This document shows, piece after piece, positions 45,330-54,169 of a stretch of DNA of 54,796 nt. Source of the DNA: Candidatus Synechococcus spongiarum SP3 (GTDB lineage Bacteria > Cyanobacteriota > Cyanobacteriia > PCC-6307 > Cyanobiaceae); assembly GCA_001007665.1 (NCBI GenBank), contig JXQG01000005.1, forward strand, positions 1-54,796. Reading direction: 5' to 3'. The first letter of the stretch is position 1. Each line of letters begins with the position of its first letter. The notes beneath the pieces were generated by a model. It had not been told where the DNA came from. It saw nothing but the letters and a program-made list of their open reading frames with translations, and did not search any database. Made by a program: the position numbers and the translations under genes.

Positions 45330-46949
45330 ATGGATGTAGAGGTGCAGGGCGGCTCCCTGGCCGTCGACCTGGGGAACAGCAACACGGTTGTGGCCCACCA
45401 ACCAGCCACTGGTGGACCGCCCCGTCTGCTGCGCTTATCGGCCTACAGCGATCCGGATGAGCCGATTATCCCCACCCTGCTCTATTGCGCCAACGACTGC
45501 ACCACGTCTCCTCTGAATTCCTCCCCGCAACCCTGCCTTGTGGGACGCCAGGTGATTGAGGCTGGTCTCCTGGAGAGCATGCATAAGCCTCCCCAGCCCC
45601 CGGCTGAACTGTATTGCCACTTCAAGCGCTCCATTGGCGCCCGGCCCCGTTCCGAGCCGGTGGAGCGGGCTGAACGTGGCGGCGCTTTGTTTCTGGAGCA
45701 TCTCTGGCAGGCCCTTCAGTGGCAAATGCCACCGGAGCGGTTGGTGCTTACCGCTCCAGTGGACGCCTTCGCCGGCTATCGCCGTTGGCTGCTGGATTAC
45801 GGCAGGAGGCTTCCTGTGCCTGAACTGGCCCTGGTGGATGAGCCCACGGCGGCGGCCATTGGCTCCGGCTTGCCCCCAGGTAGCCACGTGCTGGTGGTAG
45901 ATCTGGGGGCCGGCACCAGCGATCTCGCACTTGTGCGGATTCAGGGCGGAGAAGGTCAGGCCCGGCCCATCTCCCAGTTGCTTCGTTTTAACGGGAACGA
46001 CCTGGCGCGATCCTCTCAGCATTTGCGGGTGGCCCGCGTCGTGGGGAAAGCGGGTGTGCCTGTGGGTGGCCGTGATCTGGACCACTGGATTGCCGCCCAC
46101 ATGGCCCCGCAGGTCAAGGGACCTGTGCCGGAGGCCTGGCTTCGTGCGGCGGAGCAACTCAAGTGCCAGCTTAGCGCCAATGATCAGGCAACAGTGGACG
46201 TGATCCAGGCTGAAGGGGACGTGACACCTTGGCAATTGGAACGTTCCGCACTGGAGCGTCTCCTGAAGCGGCAGGGCTTTGTACGTCTGTTGGATCACCT
46301 GTTGGAGCAGGTGGCCATTGCCGCCCGCCGTGAAGGTTTGGATCTGTTGCGGCTGACTGCTGTTCTCCCGGTTGGGGGCACAAGTTGCTTGCCCCTGGTG
46401 CGCCGCTGGATTGAGCGCCGCCTGCCTGGTGTGCCTTGCTGTGTGCGGCAGCCCCTAACAGCGGTGGCCTATGGCGCGTTGGCCCTGACCCCCAATGTGC
46501 GAGTGCGGGACGTGCTGAGCCGCGGTGTGGCGCTTCGATACTGGGATCGTCGTCAACAGGCCTACTGCTGGCATCCTCTCTACTGGGCGGGTCAGACCTG
46601 GCCAACGGAGTCCCCCCTGCAGATTCGCCTTGCCCCGGCCCATGCCCGTCAACCCGCCCTTGAATTGGTGCTGGCAGAGGTGAGCGCCGATCTGCGGCGC
46701 GAGGTTGTGTTTGTGGATGGGCAGCCCCGGTTGCTGGAGGAGCAGGCGCCGCCGGCCAGCATGAGTCCCTGGCACGCCAGCTTTCCACCCCTGCCACTCC
46801 CCGAGCAGGCCCAACCCGGTCAAGATGCCTTGCTGCTGGCGTTCAGCATCACGGATGATCGCCACCTTCGTCTCCAGGTCAAAAACCTTCTTGATGAACA
46901 ATCCGGTGCAGAATTGAAGGGTCCCCTTGACCTTGGCCCACTCCGCTGA
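45330..46949 (+). CDS. Divergent Hsp70-family protein
   Basis: A 539-residue chaperone-fold protein. Phosphate-1 is LAVDLGNSNTVVAHQP (about 10-24), phosphate-2 LVVDLGAGTSDLALVRI (about 189-205) and adenosine motif TAVLPVGGTSCLPLVRRWIE. The peptide-binding half is short and lacks the canonical DnaK substrate domain. It is a separate lineage from DnaK and from the actin-fold protein at 32752-36111. The neighbour downstream (14 bases) is a membrane-anchored protein with which it may work. Confidence 0.88.
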   Translation: MDVEVQGGSLAVDLGNSNTVVAHQPATGGPPRLLRLSAYSDPDEPIIPTLLYCANDCTTSPLNSSPQPCLVGRQVIEAGLLESMHKPPQPPAELYCHFKRSIGARPRSEPVERAERGGALFLEHLWQALQWQMPPERLVLTAPVDAFAGYRRWLLDYGRRLPVPELALVDEPTAAAIGSGLPPGSHVLVVDLGAGTSDLALVRIQGGEGQARPISQLLRFNGNDLARSSQHLRVARVVGKAGVPVGGRDLDHWIAAHMAPQVKGPVPEAWLRAAEQLKCQLSANDQATVDVIQAEGDVTPWQLERSALERLLKRQGFVRLLDHLLEQVAIAARREGLDLLRLTAVLPVGGTSCLPLVRRWIERRLPGVPCCVRQPLTAVAYGALALTPNVRVRDVLSRGVALRYWDRRQQAYCWHPLYWAGQTWPTESPLQIRLAPAHARQPALELVLAEVSADLRREVVFVDGQPRLLEEQAPPASMSPWHASFPPLPLPEQAQPGQDALLLAFSITDDRHLRLQVKNLLDEQSGAELKGPLDLGPLR

Positions 46950-46963
46950 GCCAACCATGAACC

Positions 46964-47797
46964 ATGAATCGCTTCCCCCTGCTGCGACGTTTGCTCCAGC
47001 TCATGGCGGTGGCGGCAACGATTGTCCTGGTGTTCAAGACAGTGGTCCATGGTTGGCAACATCAGTTGACGCAACGCTTGCGGCGCTCCATCACAGAGGA
47101 AGACCATATCGCCTGCGTGGCTTCTGGCGAGCAACTGGCGCGTCTACGCCCCCTGGAGCTTGTCGAAGCAAGGCAGTTGGCCCATTGCCGTCGCATCCTG
47201 TCCAGTGATTATTGGGTCACCGGTGAGCATCAAAAGGCCCTGGATCTTCTGGAGCGCCTTGTCAGCTCACCCCAGATGGTTGCCGCAGACCAGGTGCAGC
47301 TCTCCGAATGGGTGCGCCAGCGGCGGGATCGGGCGGTGGAGCATTACCGCCGGGGGGAGCTGTCCACGGCAGTGGCCCTGCTACAGGAACTGAGTGATCG
47401 GCAGGAACCGCAGCGGGATACCTTGATTGAGAGCCTTCGGATTCGCTGGAATCTCAACCAGCAACTCCATGAGCAGGCCAAGCGGCTCAGGGCCGAGGAA
47501 CGCTGGTGGGAAGCCTTTGATGCTGTCAACCGGCTGGATCACCCCTGGTGGCGTGCCCGCGCCAAGCCACTCCAGGACGAGATTGTTACAGCCACCCAAG
47601 CCTTGACCAGACAAGGTGTGGATCGCGATGGCCACAATGGGAGGGCACGCCACAACGTCCCCCTTGATGAGCTGGACCGCCGCGTCCGCCTTCACTCGAC
47701 CCGTAGCATGAACCACTGGCATGCCTACGTTCAGGCCTGTCATGAGTTGGGAGGTGTGGTGGTGGATTACGGTCCCGAGAGCGTCTGTCGCCGTTGA
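46964..47797 (+). CDS. Membrane-anchored TPR-like protein, conserved hypothetical
   Basis: 277 residues. One N-terminal membrane helix (LLQLMAVAATIVLVFKTVVH), then helical repeats suggestive of a TPR-like solenoid (YWVTGEHQKALDLLERLVSS, YRRGELSTAVALLQELSDRQ, LRAEERWWEAFDAVNRLDHP). The C-terminus has a short HWHAYVQACHELGGVVVDYG segment. It follows the Hsp70 gene by 14 bases, so it may be a client or co-chaperone (inference). Confidence 0.75.
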   Translation: MNRFPLLRRLLQLMAVAATIVLVFKTVVHGWQHQLTQRLRRSITEEDHIACVASGEQLARLRPLELVEARQLAHCRRILSSDYWVTGEHQKALDLLERLVSSPQMVAADQVQLSEWVRQRRDRAVEHYRRGELSTAVALLQELSDRQEPQRDTLIESLRIRWNLNQQLHEQAKRLRAEERWWEAFDAVNRLDHPWWRARAKPLQDEIVTATQALTRQGVDRDGHNGRARHNVPLDELDRRVRLHSTRSMNHWHAYVQACHELGGVVVDYGPESVCRR

Positions 47798-47906
47798 TAA
47801 GGTGCTGGAGAACGGGGAAGTGTTGAAACAGGCCTTCTCACTTGGGGCTCTCTTCCGTGCCGCATGTGACAAAATCAACGCTGTACAGTCTCAATGGGCA
47901 ATTGCC

Positions 47907-48128
47907 ATGCAGCCGGGTGACCGGGTCCGGGTTAAGAAATCCACCATCGTCTACAACCACCCCAAGCACCGGTCGAAGCCTTTTGACATGCATGGTCAGG
48001 AGGGTGAAGTGAAGCAGATCATCAGCACATGGAAGGGGGGGGAGCCTCTGGGCGCAACTCTTCCCGTGGTCGTCATGTTTGGCCGCACCCGCTTCCATTT
48101 CCACGCCGATGAGCTGGAGCTCTGCTGA
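47907..48128 (+). CDS. ftrV: Ferredoxin-thioredoxin reductase, variable (alpha) chain
   Basis: Structural subunit of the FTR complex that passes electrons from photosynthetic ferredoxin to thioredoxin. 73 residues: QPGDRVRVKKSTIVYNHPKH, PFDMHGQEGEVKQIISTWKG and RFHFHADELELC. An open frame continues upstream to 47721, but the family starts at the ATG at 47907. Confirms an oxygenic phototroph. Confidence 0.92.
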   Translation: MQPGDRVRVKKSTIVYNHPKHRSKPFDMHGQEGEVKQIISTWKGGEPLGATLPVVVMFGRTRFHFHADELELC

Positions 48129-48154
48129 GCATTGCGCCCCCGTGGGGCTTGCCC

Positions 48155-48721
48155 TCAAGAGGAGGGCGCCCTGGGCAGCAGGACGACTCCCTCCTCCGGG
48201 TCCGTGGGTCGCAGGTACAGTCGGATGAACTCACTGCGCCGCGTGGGCACGTTGCGGCCGACGAAGTCCGCCTGCAGGGGCAGCTCCCGATGGCCCCGAT
48301 CCACCATGACCAGCAGCCGCACCGTGCGGGGATTGCCCCAGGCCAACAGCGCATCGAGAGCAGCCCGGGCGGTTCGCCCTGTGAACAGCACATCGTCCAC
48401 CAGCACCACATCCCGGTTATCGACAGGCACGGGCAAGACCGTGGCCTGGGGTAATTTGGTGGGGACCGTGCGCAGGTCATCCCGGTGAAAGGTCGGGTCC
48501 AAACTGCCCGCTTCAATCACTTGCCCTGCCAGGCGCCCCAACTCCTCCGCCAGCACCTTCGCCAGCGGGACACCACGGTTGGGAATGCCCAGCAGGAGCA
48601 ACCGACTGGGGTTATGGGCAGCCTCCAGCACCTGGGAGGCCAGGCGGGTCATGGTGCGGCGGAGCGCCGGACCCGAAAGAATCACGACACATGGCTGATC
48701 TGGAACCATATCTGGAACCAT
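48155..48721 (-). CDS. pyrR: PyrR bifunctional regulator / uracil phosphoribosyltransferase
   Basis: 188 residues with the PRPP-binding motif VVLVDDVLFTGRTARAALDAL, the LLLLGIPNRGVPLAKVLAEE hood and GSLDPTFHRDDLR. PyrR binds pyr mRNA leaders in Bacillus; in cyanobacteria the attenuation role is unproven. The start is an ATG at 48721; ATG at residue 5 is an alternative. Convergent with ftrV (26 bases). Confidence 0.92.
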   Translation of the reverse strand: MVPDMVPDQPCVVILSGPALRRTMTRLASQVLEAAHNPSRLLLLGIPNRGVPLAKVLAEELGRLAGQVIEAGSLDPTFHRDDLRTVPTKLPQATVLPVPVDNRDVVLVDDVLFTGRTARAALDALLAWGNPRTVRLLVMVDRGHRELPLQADFVGRNVPTRRSEFIRLYLRPTDPEEGVVLLPRAPSS

Positions 48722-48872
48722 AAACGTTGGGAAATGCTCACGTAACAGGCCGGGATTGAGACAAGCCGCTCAGTGAGGTCCCATGATTGTGCAAGCCACA
48801 GTCAGGATCACTTCACTCAACAGCAACCGACCGAGCCACCCCTCCAAATTATCCAACCGAGGAGAGTAATCA

Positions 48873-50546
48873 TTGGTGACCGCAGCCCCTGTTACCCGCA
48901 GCCAGCACGCTACCCCTGGCGGAGTCCAGCGTCATATGGATCGTCAACCCCAAGAAGCGCCCGTGGTACTGGTGATTCTGGATGGATGGGGTTACCGTGA
49001 GAGTGCTGCAGACAATGCCATTCGTGTGGCCGAAACACCCAACATGGACGATCTGTGGCGGACCTGTCCCCACACCTTGATTCAGGCCAGCGGGTCCGCT
49101 GTGGGTCTACCGGATGGGCAGATGGGCAATTCCGAAGTGGGGCACCTCACCATTGGTTCCGGGCGAGTGATACGCCAGGAGCTTGTCCGCATCGGCCATG
49201 CGATTCAGGATGGGTCCTTTCAGAGGAATTCCCGACTCAACTCTCTGGCGCAGCGGCTTGAGGATCGAGGCACCACGCTCCACCTGGTTGGTCTGTTATC
49301 TGATGGAGGGGTCCACAGCCATGTGGATCATCTGGCGGGGGTGCTGCGCTGGGCCGCCGAGCGGCGGTTGTCCCGTGTCTGTGTCCATGGCATCACGGAT
49401 GGACGTGATACGGCTGATCATGCCGGTCTGGGGTACGTGAAGGACTTGCAGCAGTTGATGGCCAGCCTCAACTGCGGCCAGCTCACCACCCTCTGTGGTC
49501 GCTACTGGGCCATGGATCGTGATCACCGTTGGGAACGCACCGCCAGGATCTACCGCCTGCTCACGGAGGATGACAGTGACCATTACCCTGATCCTGTGGC
49601 CGCCATTGAAGCCAGCTATGCCGGAGGGATTGGCGATGAATTTCTTGAGCCCCACCGCTTTGCGAGGGGGCGCCTGCAGCCAGGGGACGGCTTGATTTGC
49701 TTCAACTTCCGCCCAGACCGGGTCCGTCAGATGATCCGTGCCCTGGTGTTGGAAGACTTCAACGGGTTTCCCCGTCCCACATGGCCCAGCCCCCTGGATG
49801 TGGTCACCTTTACCCAATATGAGCAGGGTCTGCCGGTAGAGGTTGCCTTCCCCCCCCAGCCTCTTGACCACATGTTGGGAGATGTGATAGCCGAGCATGG
49901 TCTTCGCCAGTTCCGCATTGCTGAAACGGAAAAATATCCCCACGTGACCTATTTCTTTAACGGCGGTAAGGAACGGCCATTGCCTGGAGAAGATCGCCAC
50001 CTGGTGCCCTCCCCCAGAGTGGCCACCTATGACCAGGCCCCAGCCATGTCCGCATGGGATGTGACCGATGGCGTCATCAGTGCCATCGCCAAGGGTGTTT
50101 ACTCCTTGATTGTGGTCAATTATGCCAACCCGGACATGGTTGGCCATACCGGAGTCATGGATGCTGCGGTGCAGGCCATTGAAACGGTTGATGCCTGTGT
50201 TGGCCGGATCGCGGAGGCTACCCATTGGGCTGGGGGCACCATGCTCATCACAGCAGATCACGGCAACGCCGAAACCATGCGTTCATCCGAGGGCAAGCCC
50301 TGGACAGCCCACACCACCAATCCCGTACCGTTGCTGTTCATCGAGGGGGGAAAGCACAAGATCTCTGGCGCCGACAACCCTGTGGAGTTGCGGGATAATG
50401 GCACACTGGCGGACCTGGCGCCCACAATCCTGCACATTCTTCGGATCGCTGTTCCGCCAGCCATGGGTGGGTGCAGTCTCATTGCCTCGTCCTCCCGGAT
50501 ACGGCCTGTTGCCGCTGGGCGAACAGCCCAGGTGCTGGGCGTTTAA
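48873..50546 (+). CDS. gpmI: 2,3-bisphosphoglycerate-independent phosphoglycerate mutase
   Basis: Interconverts 3- and 2-phosphoglycerate with a phosphoserine intermediate. Key motifs: VVLVILDGWGYRESAADNAI, catalytic Ser in DGQMGNSEVGHLTIGSGRVI, HGITDGRDT, FFNGGKERPLPGEDRHLVPS, NYANPDMVGHTG and LITADHGNAETM. 557 residues from TTG 48873 (GGAGAG at 48861 supports TTG 48873 or GTG 48876); the ATG at 48936 would trim 21 residues. secG follows. Confidence 0.96.
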   Translation: MVTAAPVTRSQHATPGGVQRHMDRQPQEAPVVLVILDGWGYRESAADNAIRVAETPNMDDLWRTCPHTLIQASGSAVGLPDGQMGNSEVGHLTIGSGRVIRQELVRIGHAIQDGSFQRNSRLNSLAQRLEDRGTTLHLVGLLSDGGVHSHVDHLAGVLRWAAERRLSRVCVHGITDGRDTADHAGLGYVKDLQQLMASLNCGQLTTLCGRYWAMDRDHRWERTARIYRLLTEDDSDHYPDPVAAIEASYAGGIGDEFLEPHRFARGRLQPGDGLICFNFRPDRVRQMIRALVLEDFNGFPRPTWPSPLDVVTFTQYEQGLPVEVAFPPQPLDHMLGDVIAEHGLRQFRIAETEKYPHVTYFFNGGKERPLPGEDRHLVPSPRVATYDQAPAMSAWDVTDGVISAIAKGVYSLIVVNYANPDMVGHTGVMDAAVQAIETVDACVGRIAEATHWAGGTMLITADHGNAETMRSSEGKPWTAHTTNPVPLLFIEGGKHKISGADNPVELRDNGTLADLAPTILHILRIAVPPAMGGCSLIASSSRIRPVAAGRTAQVLGV

Positions 50547-50577
50547 GCTTGCTTCCGGTCTTTCACTTCAGCGACGG

Positions 50578-51072
50578 TTGCTTAACTCGTTTGCGCTCGT
50601 CATCTGGCTTGTCACAGGTGTCATTCTGATCATTACCGTTCTCCTCCATAGTCCGAAGGGGGATGGCATGGGGGGCATGGCCGTTGGCGCTGCGGCCGGC
50701 ATGTTCAGCAGCACCCGCAGCGCGGAAAGCACACTCAACCGTGCCACGTGGACCCTGGTCACCATCTTTTTACTGTTAGCCGTGCTGCTCAGTGCGGGCT
50801 GGCTGCAGCGTGACATCCAGCAAGGTGGATTTTCCCCGGTCGTCGCACCGGCCACATCCAGTGAGACGGACCCTGTGGACAGTGAGACGGACCCTGTGGA
50901 CAGTGAGGCAGACCCTGTGGACAGTGAGGCAGACCCTGTGGACAGTGAGGGAGACCCTGTGGACAGTGAGGCAGACCCTGTGGACAGGGGTGTGTCGTCC
51001 CCGGTCACATCACAGTCGCGTTTTCTCACTCCTCCTCCCCCTCTGGACCCAGAGGAAGCCCCCGCCCCTTAA
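50578..51072 (+). CDS. secG: Preprotein translocase subunit SecG with repetitive acidic C-terminal extension
   Basis: Normal SecG is about 75 residues: two helices joined by LLHSPKGDGMGGMAVGAAAG and the RSAESTLNRATWTLVTIFLL motif, all present. Here a further ~85 residues follow, containing six copies of the heptapeptide SE(T/A/G)DPVD and a Pro-rich end. TTG at 50578 is the likeliest start (LLNSFALVIWLVTGVILIIT). Position after gpmI is the usual cyanobacterial one. Confidence 0.9.
   Translation: MLNSFALVIWLVTGVILIITVLLHSPKGDGMGGMAVGAAAGMFSSTRSAESTLNRATWTLVTIFLLLAVLLSAGWLQRDIQQGGFSPVVAPATSSETDPVDSETDPVDSEADPVDSEADPVDSEGDPVDSEADPVDRGVSSPVTSQSRFLTPPPPLDPEEAPAP
50860..50985 (+). repeat. Six tandem 21-base repeats in secG
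   Basis: Six contiguous 21-base units from 50860 to 50985, with common core GTGAGRCRGACCCTGTGGAC and variation only at a few bases (ACG/GCA/GGA). Encodes (SExDPVD)6, in frame throughout, so copy-number changes keep the reading frame. Confidence 0.95.
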
Positions 51073-51125
51073 ACCCCACACAGGGATTGCGGCAAACCCT
51101 GGTCTGGAGGCCCCCATGGGTTGGC

Positions 51126-51437
51126 CTATGGTTGCTCCGCGACGAGGGCTTGCCAAAATGCCTCTGGCGCCATGGCAGCTTGCAGAACGTGCTCGGCGCC
51201 AGGTTGCAGGGGTGCTTTCAGGATTTCGATGGTCTCCAGTTGATCGCCGTCCTCCAGAAGAGGGGCATCGGCATCAACAACTATGATGCCGTGGCTGGTG
51301 CTGCTGCTAAAGTAGCGGAACAGGATCAACTCAAAGGGTTCGCCACCGGCCAGTTGGCCACGGCACCGCAACACCCAGTTGCGGTGGTGGGCACTGAGGT
51401 CCTCCAGACGCTGCAGTTGGTCTGAATCAGAAGCCAC
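51126..51437 (-). CDS. Conserved hypothetical protein (103 residues)
   Basis: An acidic soluble protein: LSAHHRNWVLRCRGQLAGGE, FELILFRYFSSSTSHGIIVV, DADAPLLEDGDQLETIEILK. The length, composition and coupling to the DUF3177-like gene (11-base overlap) support a real gene. I do not recognise a domain. Confidence 0.75.
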   Translation of the reverse strand: MASDSDQLQRLEDLSAHHRNWVLRCRGQLAGGEPFELILFRYFSSSTSHGIIVVDADAPLLEDGDQLETIEILKAPLQPGAEHVLQAAMAPEAFWQALVAEQP

Positions 51438-52041
51438 CGGCTACCCGACCGAAGCGAGGCCATCGCACCAGAAGCCATTGCAGGAAGAAACCTGCGTAAA
51501 TGACGAGACAGAGCCATCCGGCCACCTTGGCTCCCTCAGCAGCCCAAGAGGAACCAAAGAGAAAGTTCAGCCCATGGCCCAGTACTTGGCTGAAGCTGCC
51601 CGGAGGGTGCTGCCAGAGGACACACACGCGGCTTGCTTGCCAGCCACCCAGACAGTTCAAGGACGCCACACTGGCGGCGCAGCCCACCACAGTGAACACC
51701 GTGAGGCTCCACCGCCAAATGCGCGTCACCAGGGGGAGGGCGCGCCAGGGAGGGAGATCCGCCAGCTCATCGTTGATGTCTTCCCAGAACCAAAGGCTGC
51801 CCAGGATAAGCAGGTGGGCGGCCACGGCAACAGCAAAGGCCATGGGCTCCGCGCCCGCCAGCAGCAGTACGGTGATGGCCAACAGGCTGGACACCTTCCA
51901 ATACAGGTTCAGGAGTCTGCCGATGGCGCCCTCCCGCTGCACGGTGGCCCAGATCAGCAACATCAGGGGCAAGACGATTGTGAGAACCACGGCAGCCCGA
52001 TAGTCCGCCCAGATTAGTTGTTGCAAAAGCGTAATGCTCAT
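51427..52041 (-). CDS. Cyanobacterial membrane protein, DUF3177-like
   Basis: 204 residues from the ATG at 52041 with about five membrane helices (VVLTIVLPLMLLIWATV, LLAITVLLLAGAEPMAFAVA, VAAHLLILGSLWFWEDINDE, VFTVVGCAASVASLNCLGGW, WLCLVIYAGFFLQWLLVRWP). The WADYRAAVVLTIVLPLMLLIWA start resembles the DUF3177 family of cyanobacteria. Function unknown. Divergent from the FIST gene with 80 bases between. Confidence 0.8.
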   Translation of the reverse strand: MSITLLQQLIWADYRAAVVLTIVLPLMLLIWATVQREGAIGRLLNLYWKVSSLLAITVLLLAGAEPMAFAVAVAAHLLILGSLWFWEDINDELADLPPWRALPLVTRIWRWSLTVFTVVGCAASVASLNCLGGWQASRVCVLWQHPPGSFSQVLGHGLNFLFGSSWAAEGAKVAGWLCLVIYAGFFLQWLLVRWPRFGRVAGGF

Positions 52042-52121
52042 CGTGTGGAAGGGAAGCAAAGAAAATAGGCACCCCTGATTATGGATTGAGTAGGGTCTGA
52101 TGAACGCGTTTGTTTGTGCCC

Positions 52122-53417
52122 ATGTTGCCCTGGCTTCAGCAAGGCCAATCAAGATCTGGTGCGTGGCGCTCTGCCCTCGCCAGTGACGCCTCGCTGGAGC
52201 AAGCCATCCAGGACCTGGACCAGCAAGCGTCCCTGCGGGGATTCGGCCAGGCGGATCTGGCGGTGGTGTTCGTCAGCACCAGTTTTGCCAGTGAGCTTTC
52301 CCGTGTGCTCCCGTTGCTGCAACGGCGTTTTCAGGCCACCCACTGGCTGGGCTGTTGTGGTGGTGGCGTGATCGGTGTGGATCGCAATGGCCAGAGTTGC
52401 GAGTTGGAACAGCAGCCCGCTGTGGGGCTGAGCCTCATTCATCTGCCGGGAGCCATGCTCCAGCCCTTCCACGCTGACCTCCAGAACTTGCCCGACCTGG
52501 ACGGACCACGTGAACCGTGGTGTCAACTGGTGGGGACGTCCCATGAGGATTCCGTCAATGGCTTGCTTTTGCTGGCGGACCCCAGCAGCAGCGGGATCAA
52601 GGATCTCCTCGGCGGCCTGGACTACGCCTTTGCCGGTGTGCCAAAGGTGGGAGGAATCGCGGCGCCCCATGGCGGCGCCGGCGGTTCCCTGTTGTTTCAA
52701 GACAGGCTATGCACAGGCGCCATTGGTCTGGCCATTGGCGGTGACTGGACCGTAGAGGCTGTGGTGGCCCAGGGCTGCCGCCCCATTGGACCGGTCTTCG
52801 AGGTGCAAGAGGCCAAGCGCAACGTGGTGCTCAGGCTGCAGTCCCACAGGCTGGAGACAACGGATGCTGGCCAGCCACCGGTGGGCTGCCTCCAGGAAGT
52901 CATTGCCCGGCTCAATGCCGAAGACCGGGAATTGGTGCGCCATTCCCTCTTTATTGGCCTGGCCAGTACCAGCTTCTCCTTGGCGCCGGAGTCCGAGGAT
53001 GACTTTCTCATTCGCACCATTGTGGGGGTGGACCCCCGCAACGGCGCCATTGCCATTGCCGACAGCGTCCGTGTCGGGCAGCGGCTGCAGTTTCATCTTC
53101 GAGATGGGCGCACGTCTCGATCAGAACTCCAACACCTGCTGGAGCAACAGCGCCAGACAAGGTTTCCCCCCCTGGGAGCCTTTTGCTTTGCCTGTATCGG
53201 CCGCGGCCGCAACCTCTATGGGGAACCGGATGTGGACAGCGGGCTCTGTCGGGCCGCCTATCCCCAGTTGCCCATTGGAGGGTTGTTCTGCAGTGGGGAG
53301 ATTGGCCCCATTCATGGGGTCACCCATCTCCACGGGTTTACCGCCAGTTGGAGTTTTCTTTGCCCCAAAGAAGCAGACCAGCCTGGTGAGACCCCACCGA
53401 AACCACCCAGGGGTTGA
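52122..53417 (+). CDS. FIST-domain (FIST N and FIST C) sensory protein
   Basis: 431 residues from the ATG at 52122 (a TTG at 52110 is possible). FIST domains are thought to bind small ligands such as amino acids and often feed signalling proteins. N-terminal part: ADLAVVFVSTSFASELSRVL, THWLGCCGGGVIGVDRNGQS. C-terminal part: PPLGAFCFACIGRGRNLYGE, IGGLFCSGEIGPIHGVTHLH. No output domain is attached. trmB begins 3 bases downstream. Confidence 0.9.
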   Translation: MLPWLQQGQSRSGAWRSALASDASLEQAIQDLDQQASLRGFGQADLAVVFVSTSFASELSRVLPLLQRRFQATHWLGCCGGGVIGVDRNGQSCELEQQPAVGLSLIHLPGAMLQPFHADLQNLPDLDGPREPWCQLVGTSHEDSVNGLLLLADPSSSGIKDLLGGLDYAFAGVPKVGGIAAPHGGAGGSLLFQDRLCTGAIGLAIGGDWTVEAVVAQGCRPIGPVFEVQEAKRNVVLRLQSHRLETTDAGQPPVGCLQEVIARLNAEDRELVRHSLFIGLASTSFSLAPESEDDFLIRTIVGVDPRNGAIAIADSVRVGQRLQFHLRDGRTSRSELQHLLEQQRQTRFPPLGAFCFACIGRGRNLYGEPDVDSGLCRAAYPQLPIGGLFCSGEIGPIHGVTHLHGFTASWSFLCPKEADQPGETPPKPPRG

Positions 53418-53420
53418 GGT

Positions 53421-54047
53421 GTGGGTTCCATTCGCCAACACGTCAATCCCCTGGGGCGCTTTTTTCAGCAGCCCCTGGCGTTGCCCAGCCTGACGGCCCT
53501 GTTTCCATGCCCCCACCAGCCGCTCCATCTGGATATTGGCTGTGCCCGGGGGTGTTTCCTCATGGAGATGGCTGCCCTTTATCCTCAGCGCAATCACCTG
53601 GGCTTGGAGATTCGCCGTCCCCTGGTGGAGCGGGCCGAGATCCAACGGCAGCGGCGGCAACTGCACAACCTGCGCTATCTGTTCTGTAACGTGACCGTGA
53701 GTCTGGCCTCGCTGACCTGTCGGTTGGCGCCGGAACAGTTGCAGTTGGTGACCATTCAGTTTCCTGATCCCTGGTTCAAGCGCAAGCACCACAAGCGGCG
53801 CCTGCTGCAAGACAGTCTGCTGAACACCCTGGCGGCGGCCATGGCCCCTGGCGCCCTGTTGTTCCTCCAGAGTGATGTGCATCCGTTGATGGAGGAGATG
53901 GCCGCCCTGGCTCAGGCCCAAGGATGTTTTGTCCGCCAGCCGCCGGACTGGTGGCCGGAGAATCCCCTCCCGGTGGCCACGGAGCGGGAGCGGCTGGTGC
54001 TGGCCAGAGGGCTTCCCGTGTGGCGCGCCTGCTTCCAGCTGAAGTAG
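53421..54047 (+). CDS. trmB: tRNA (guanine-46 N7)-methyltransferase
   Basis: SAM-dependent modification of the tRNA variable loop. 208 residues: LHLDIGCARGCFLMEMAALY (SAM site), NHLGLEIRRPLVERAE, VTIQFPDPWFKRKHHKRRLL (the PDPWxKxxHxKRR family signature) and FLQSDVHPLMEEMA. GTG start at 53421 coupled to the FIST gene. Confidence 0.96.
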   Translation: MGSIRQHVNPLGRFFQQPLALPSLTALFPCPHQPLHLDIGCARGCFLMEMAALYPQRNHLGLEIRRPLVERAEIQRQRRQLHNLRYLFCNVTVSLASLTCRLAPEQLQLVTIQFPDPWFKRKHHKRRLLQDSLLNTLAAAMAPGALLFLQSDVHPLMEEMAALAQAQGCFVRQPPDWWPENPLPVATERERLVLARGLPVWRACFQLK

Positions 54048-54056
54048 AGCGAGGGG

Positions 54057-54076
54057 CTCCGCCCTTCAGGACGGAG
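54057..54076. repeat. Imperfect hairpin after trmB, possible IS200/IS605 left-end structure
   Basis: CTCCGCCC (54057-54064) pairs with GGACGGAG (54069-54076) with one mismatch and a TTCA loop. No T-run follows. The CTCCGCCCTTCAGGRCGGAG form is common at ends of IS200/IS605-type elements. It could still serve as a terminator for trmB. Confidence 0.5.
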
Positions 54077-54169
54077 GGGATAGCGATCAGCACGGCCGCG
54101 CCAAAGCCATTGCAACTCCGCTGCCGCTGCGAGCCAACGCCAGGGCAAGGGATTCCTCTGGCGTTGGCC

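Noticed and set aside
50860-50985. Regular repeats first suspected to be a CRISPR array
   Set aside because: The units are contiguous 21-mers without spacers and are in frame inside secG.
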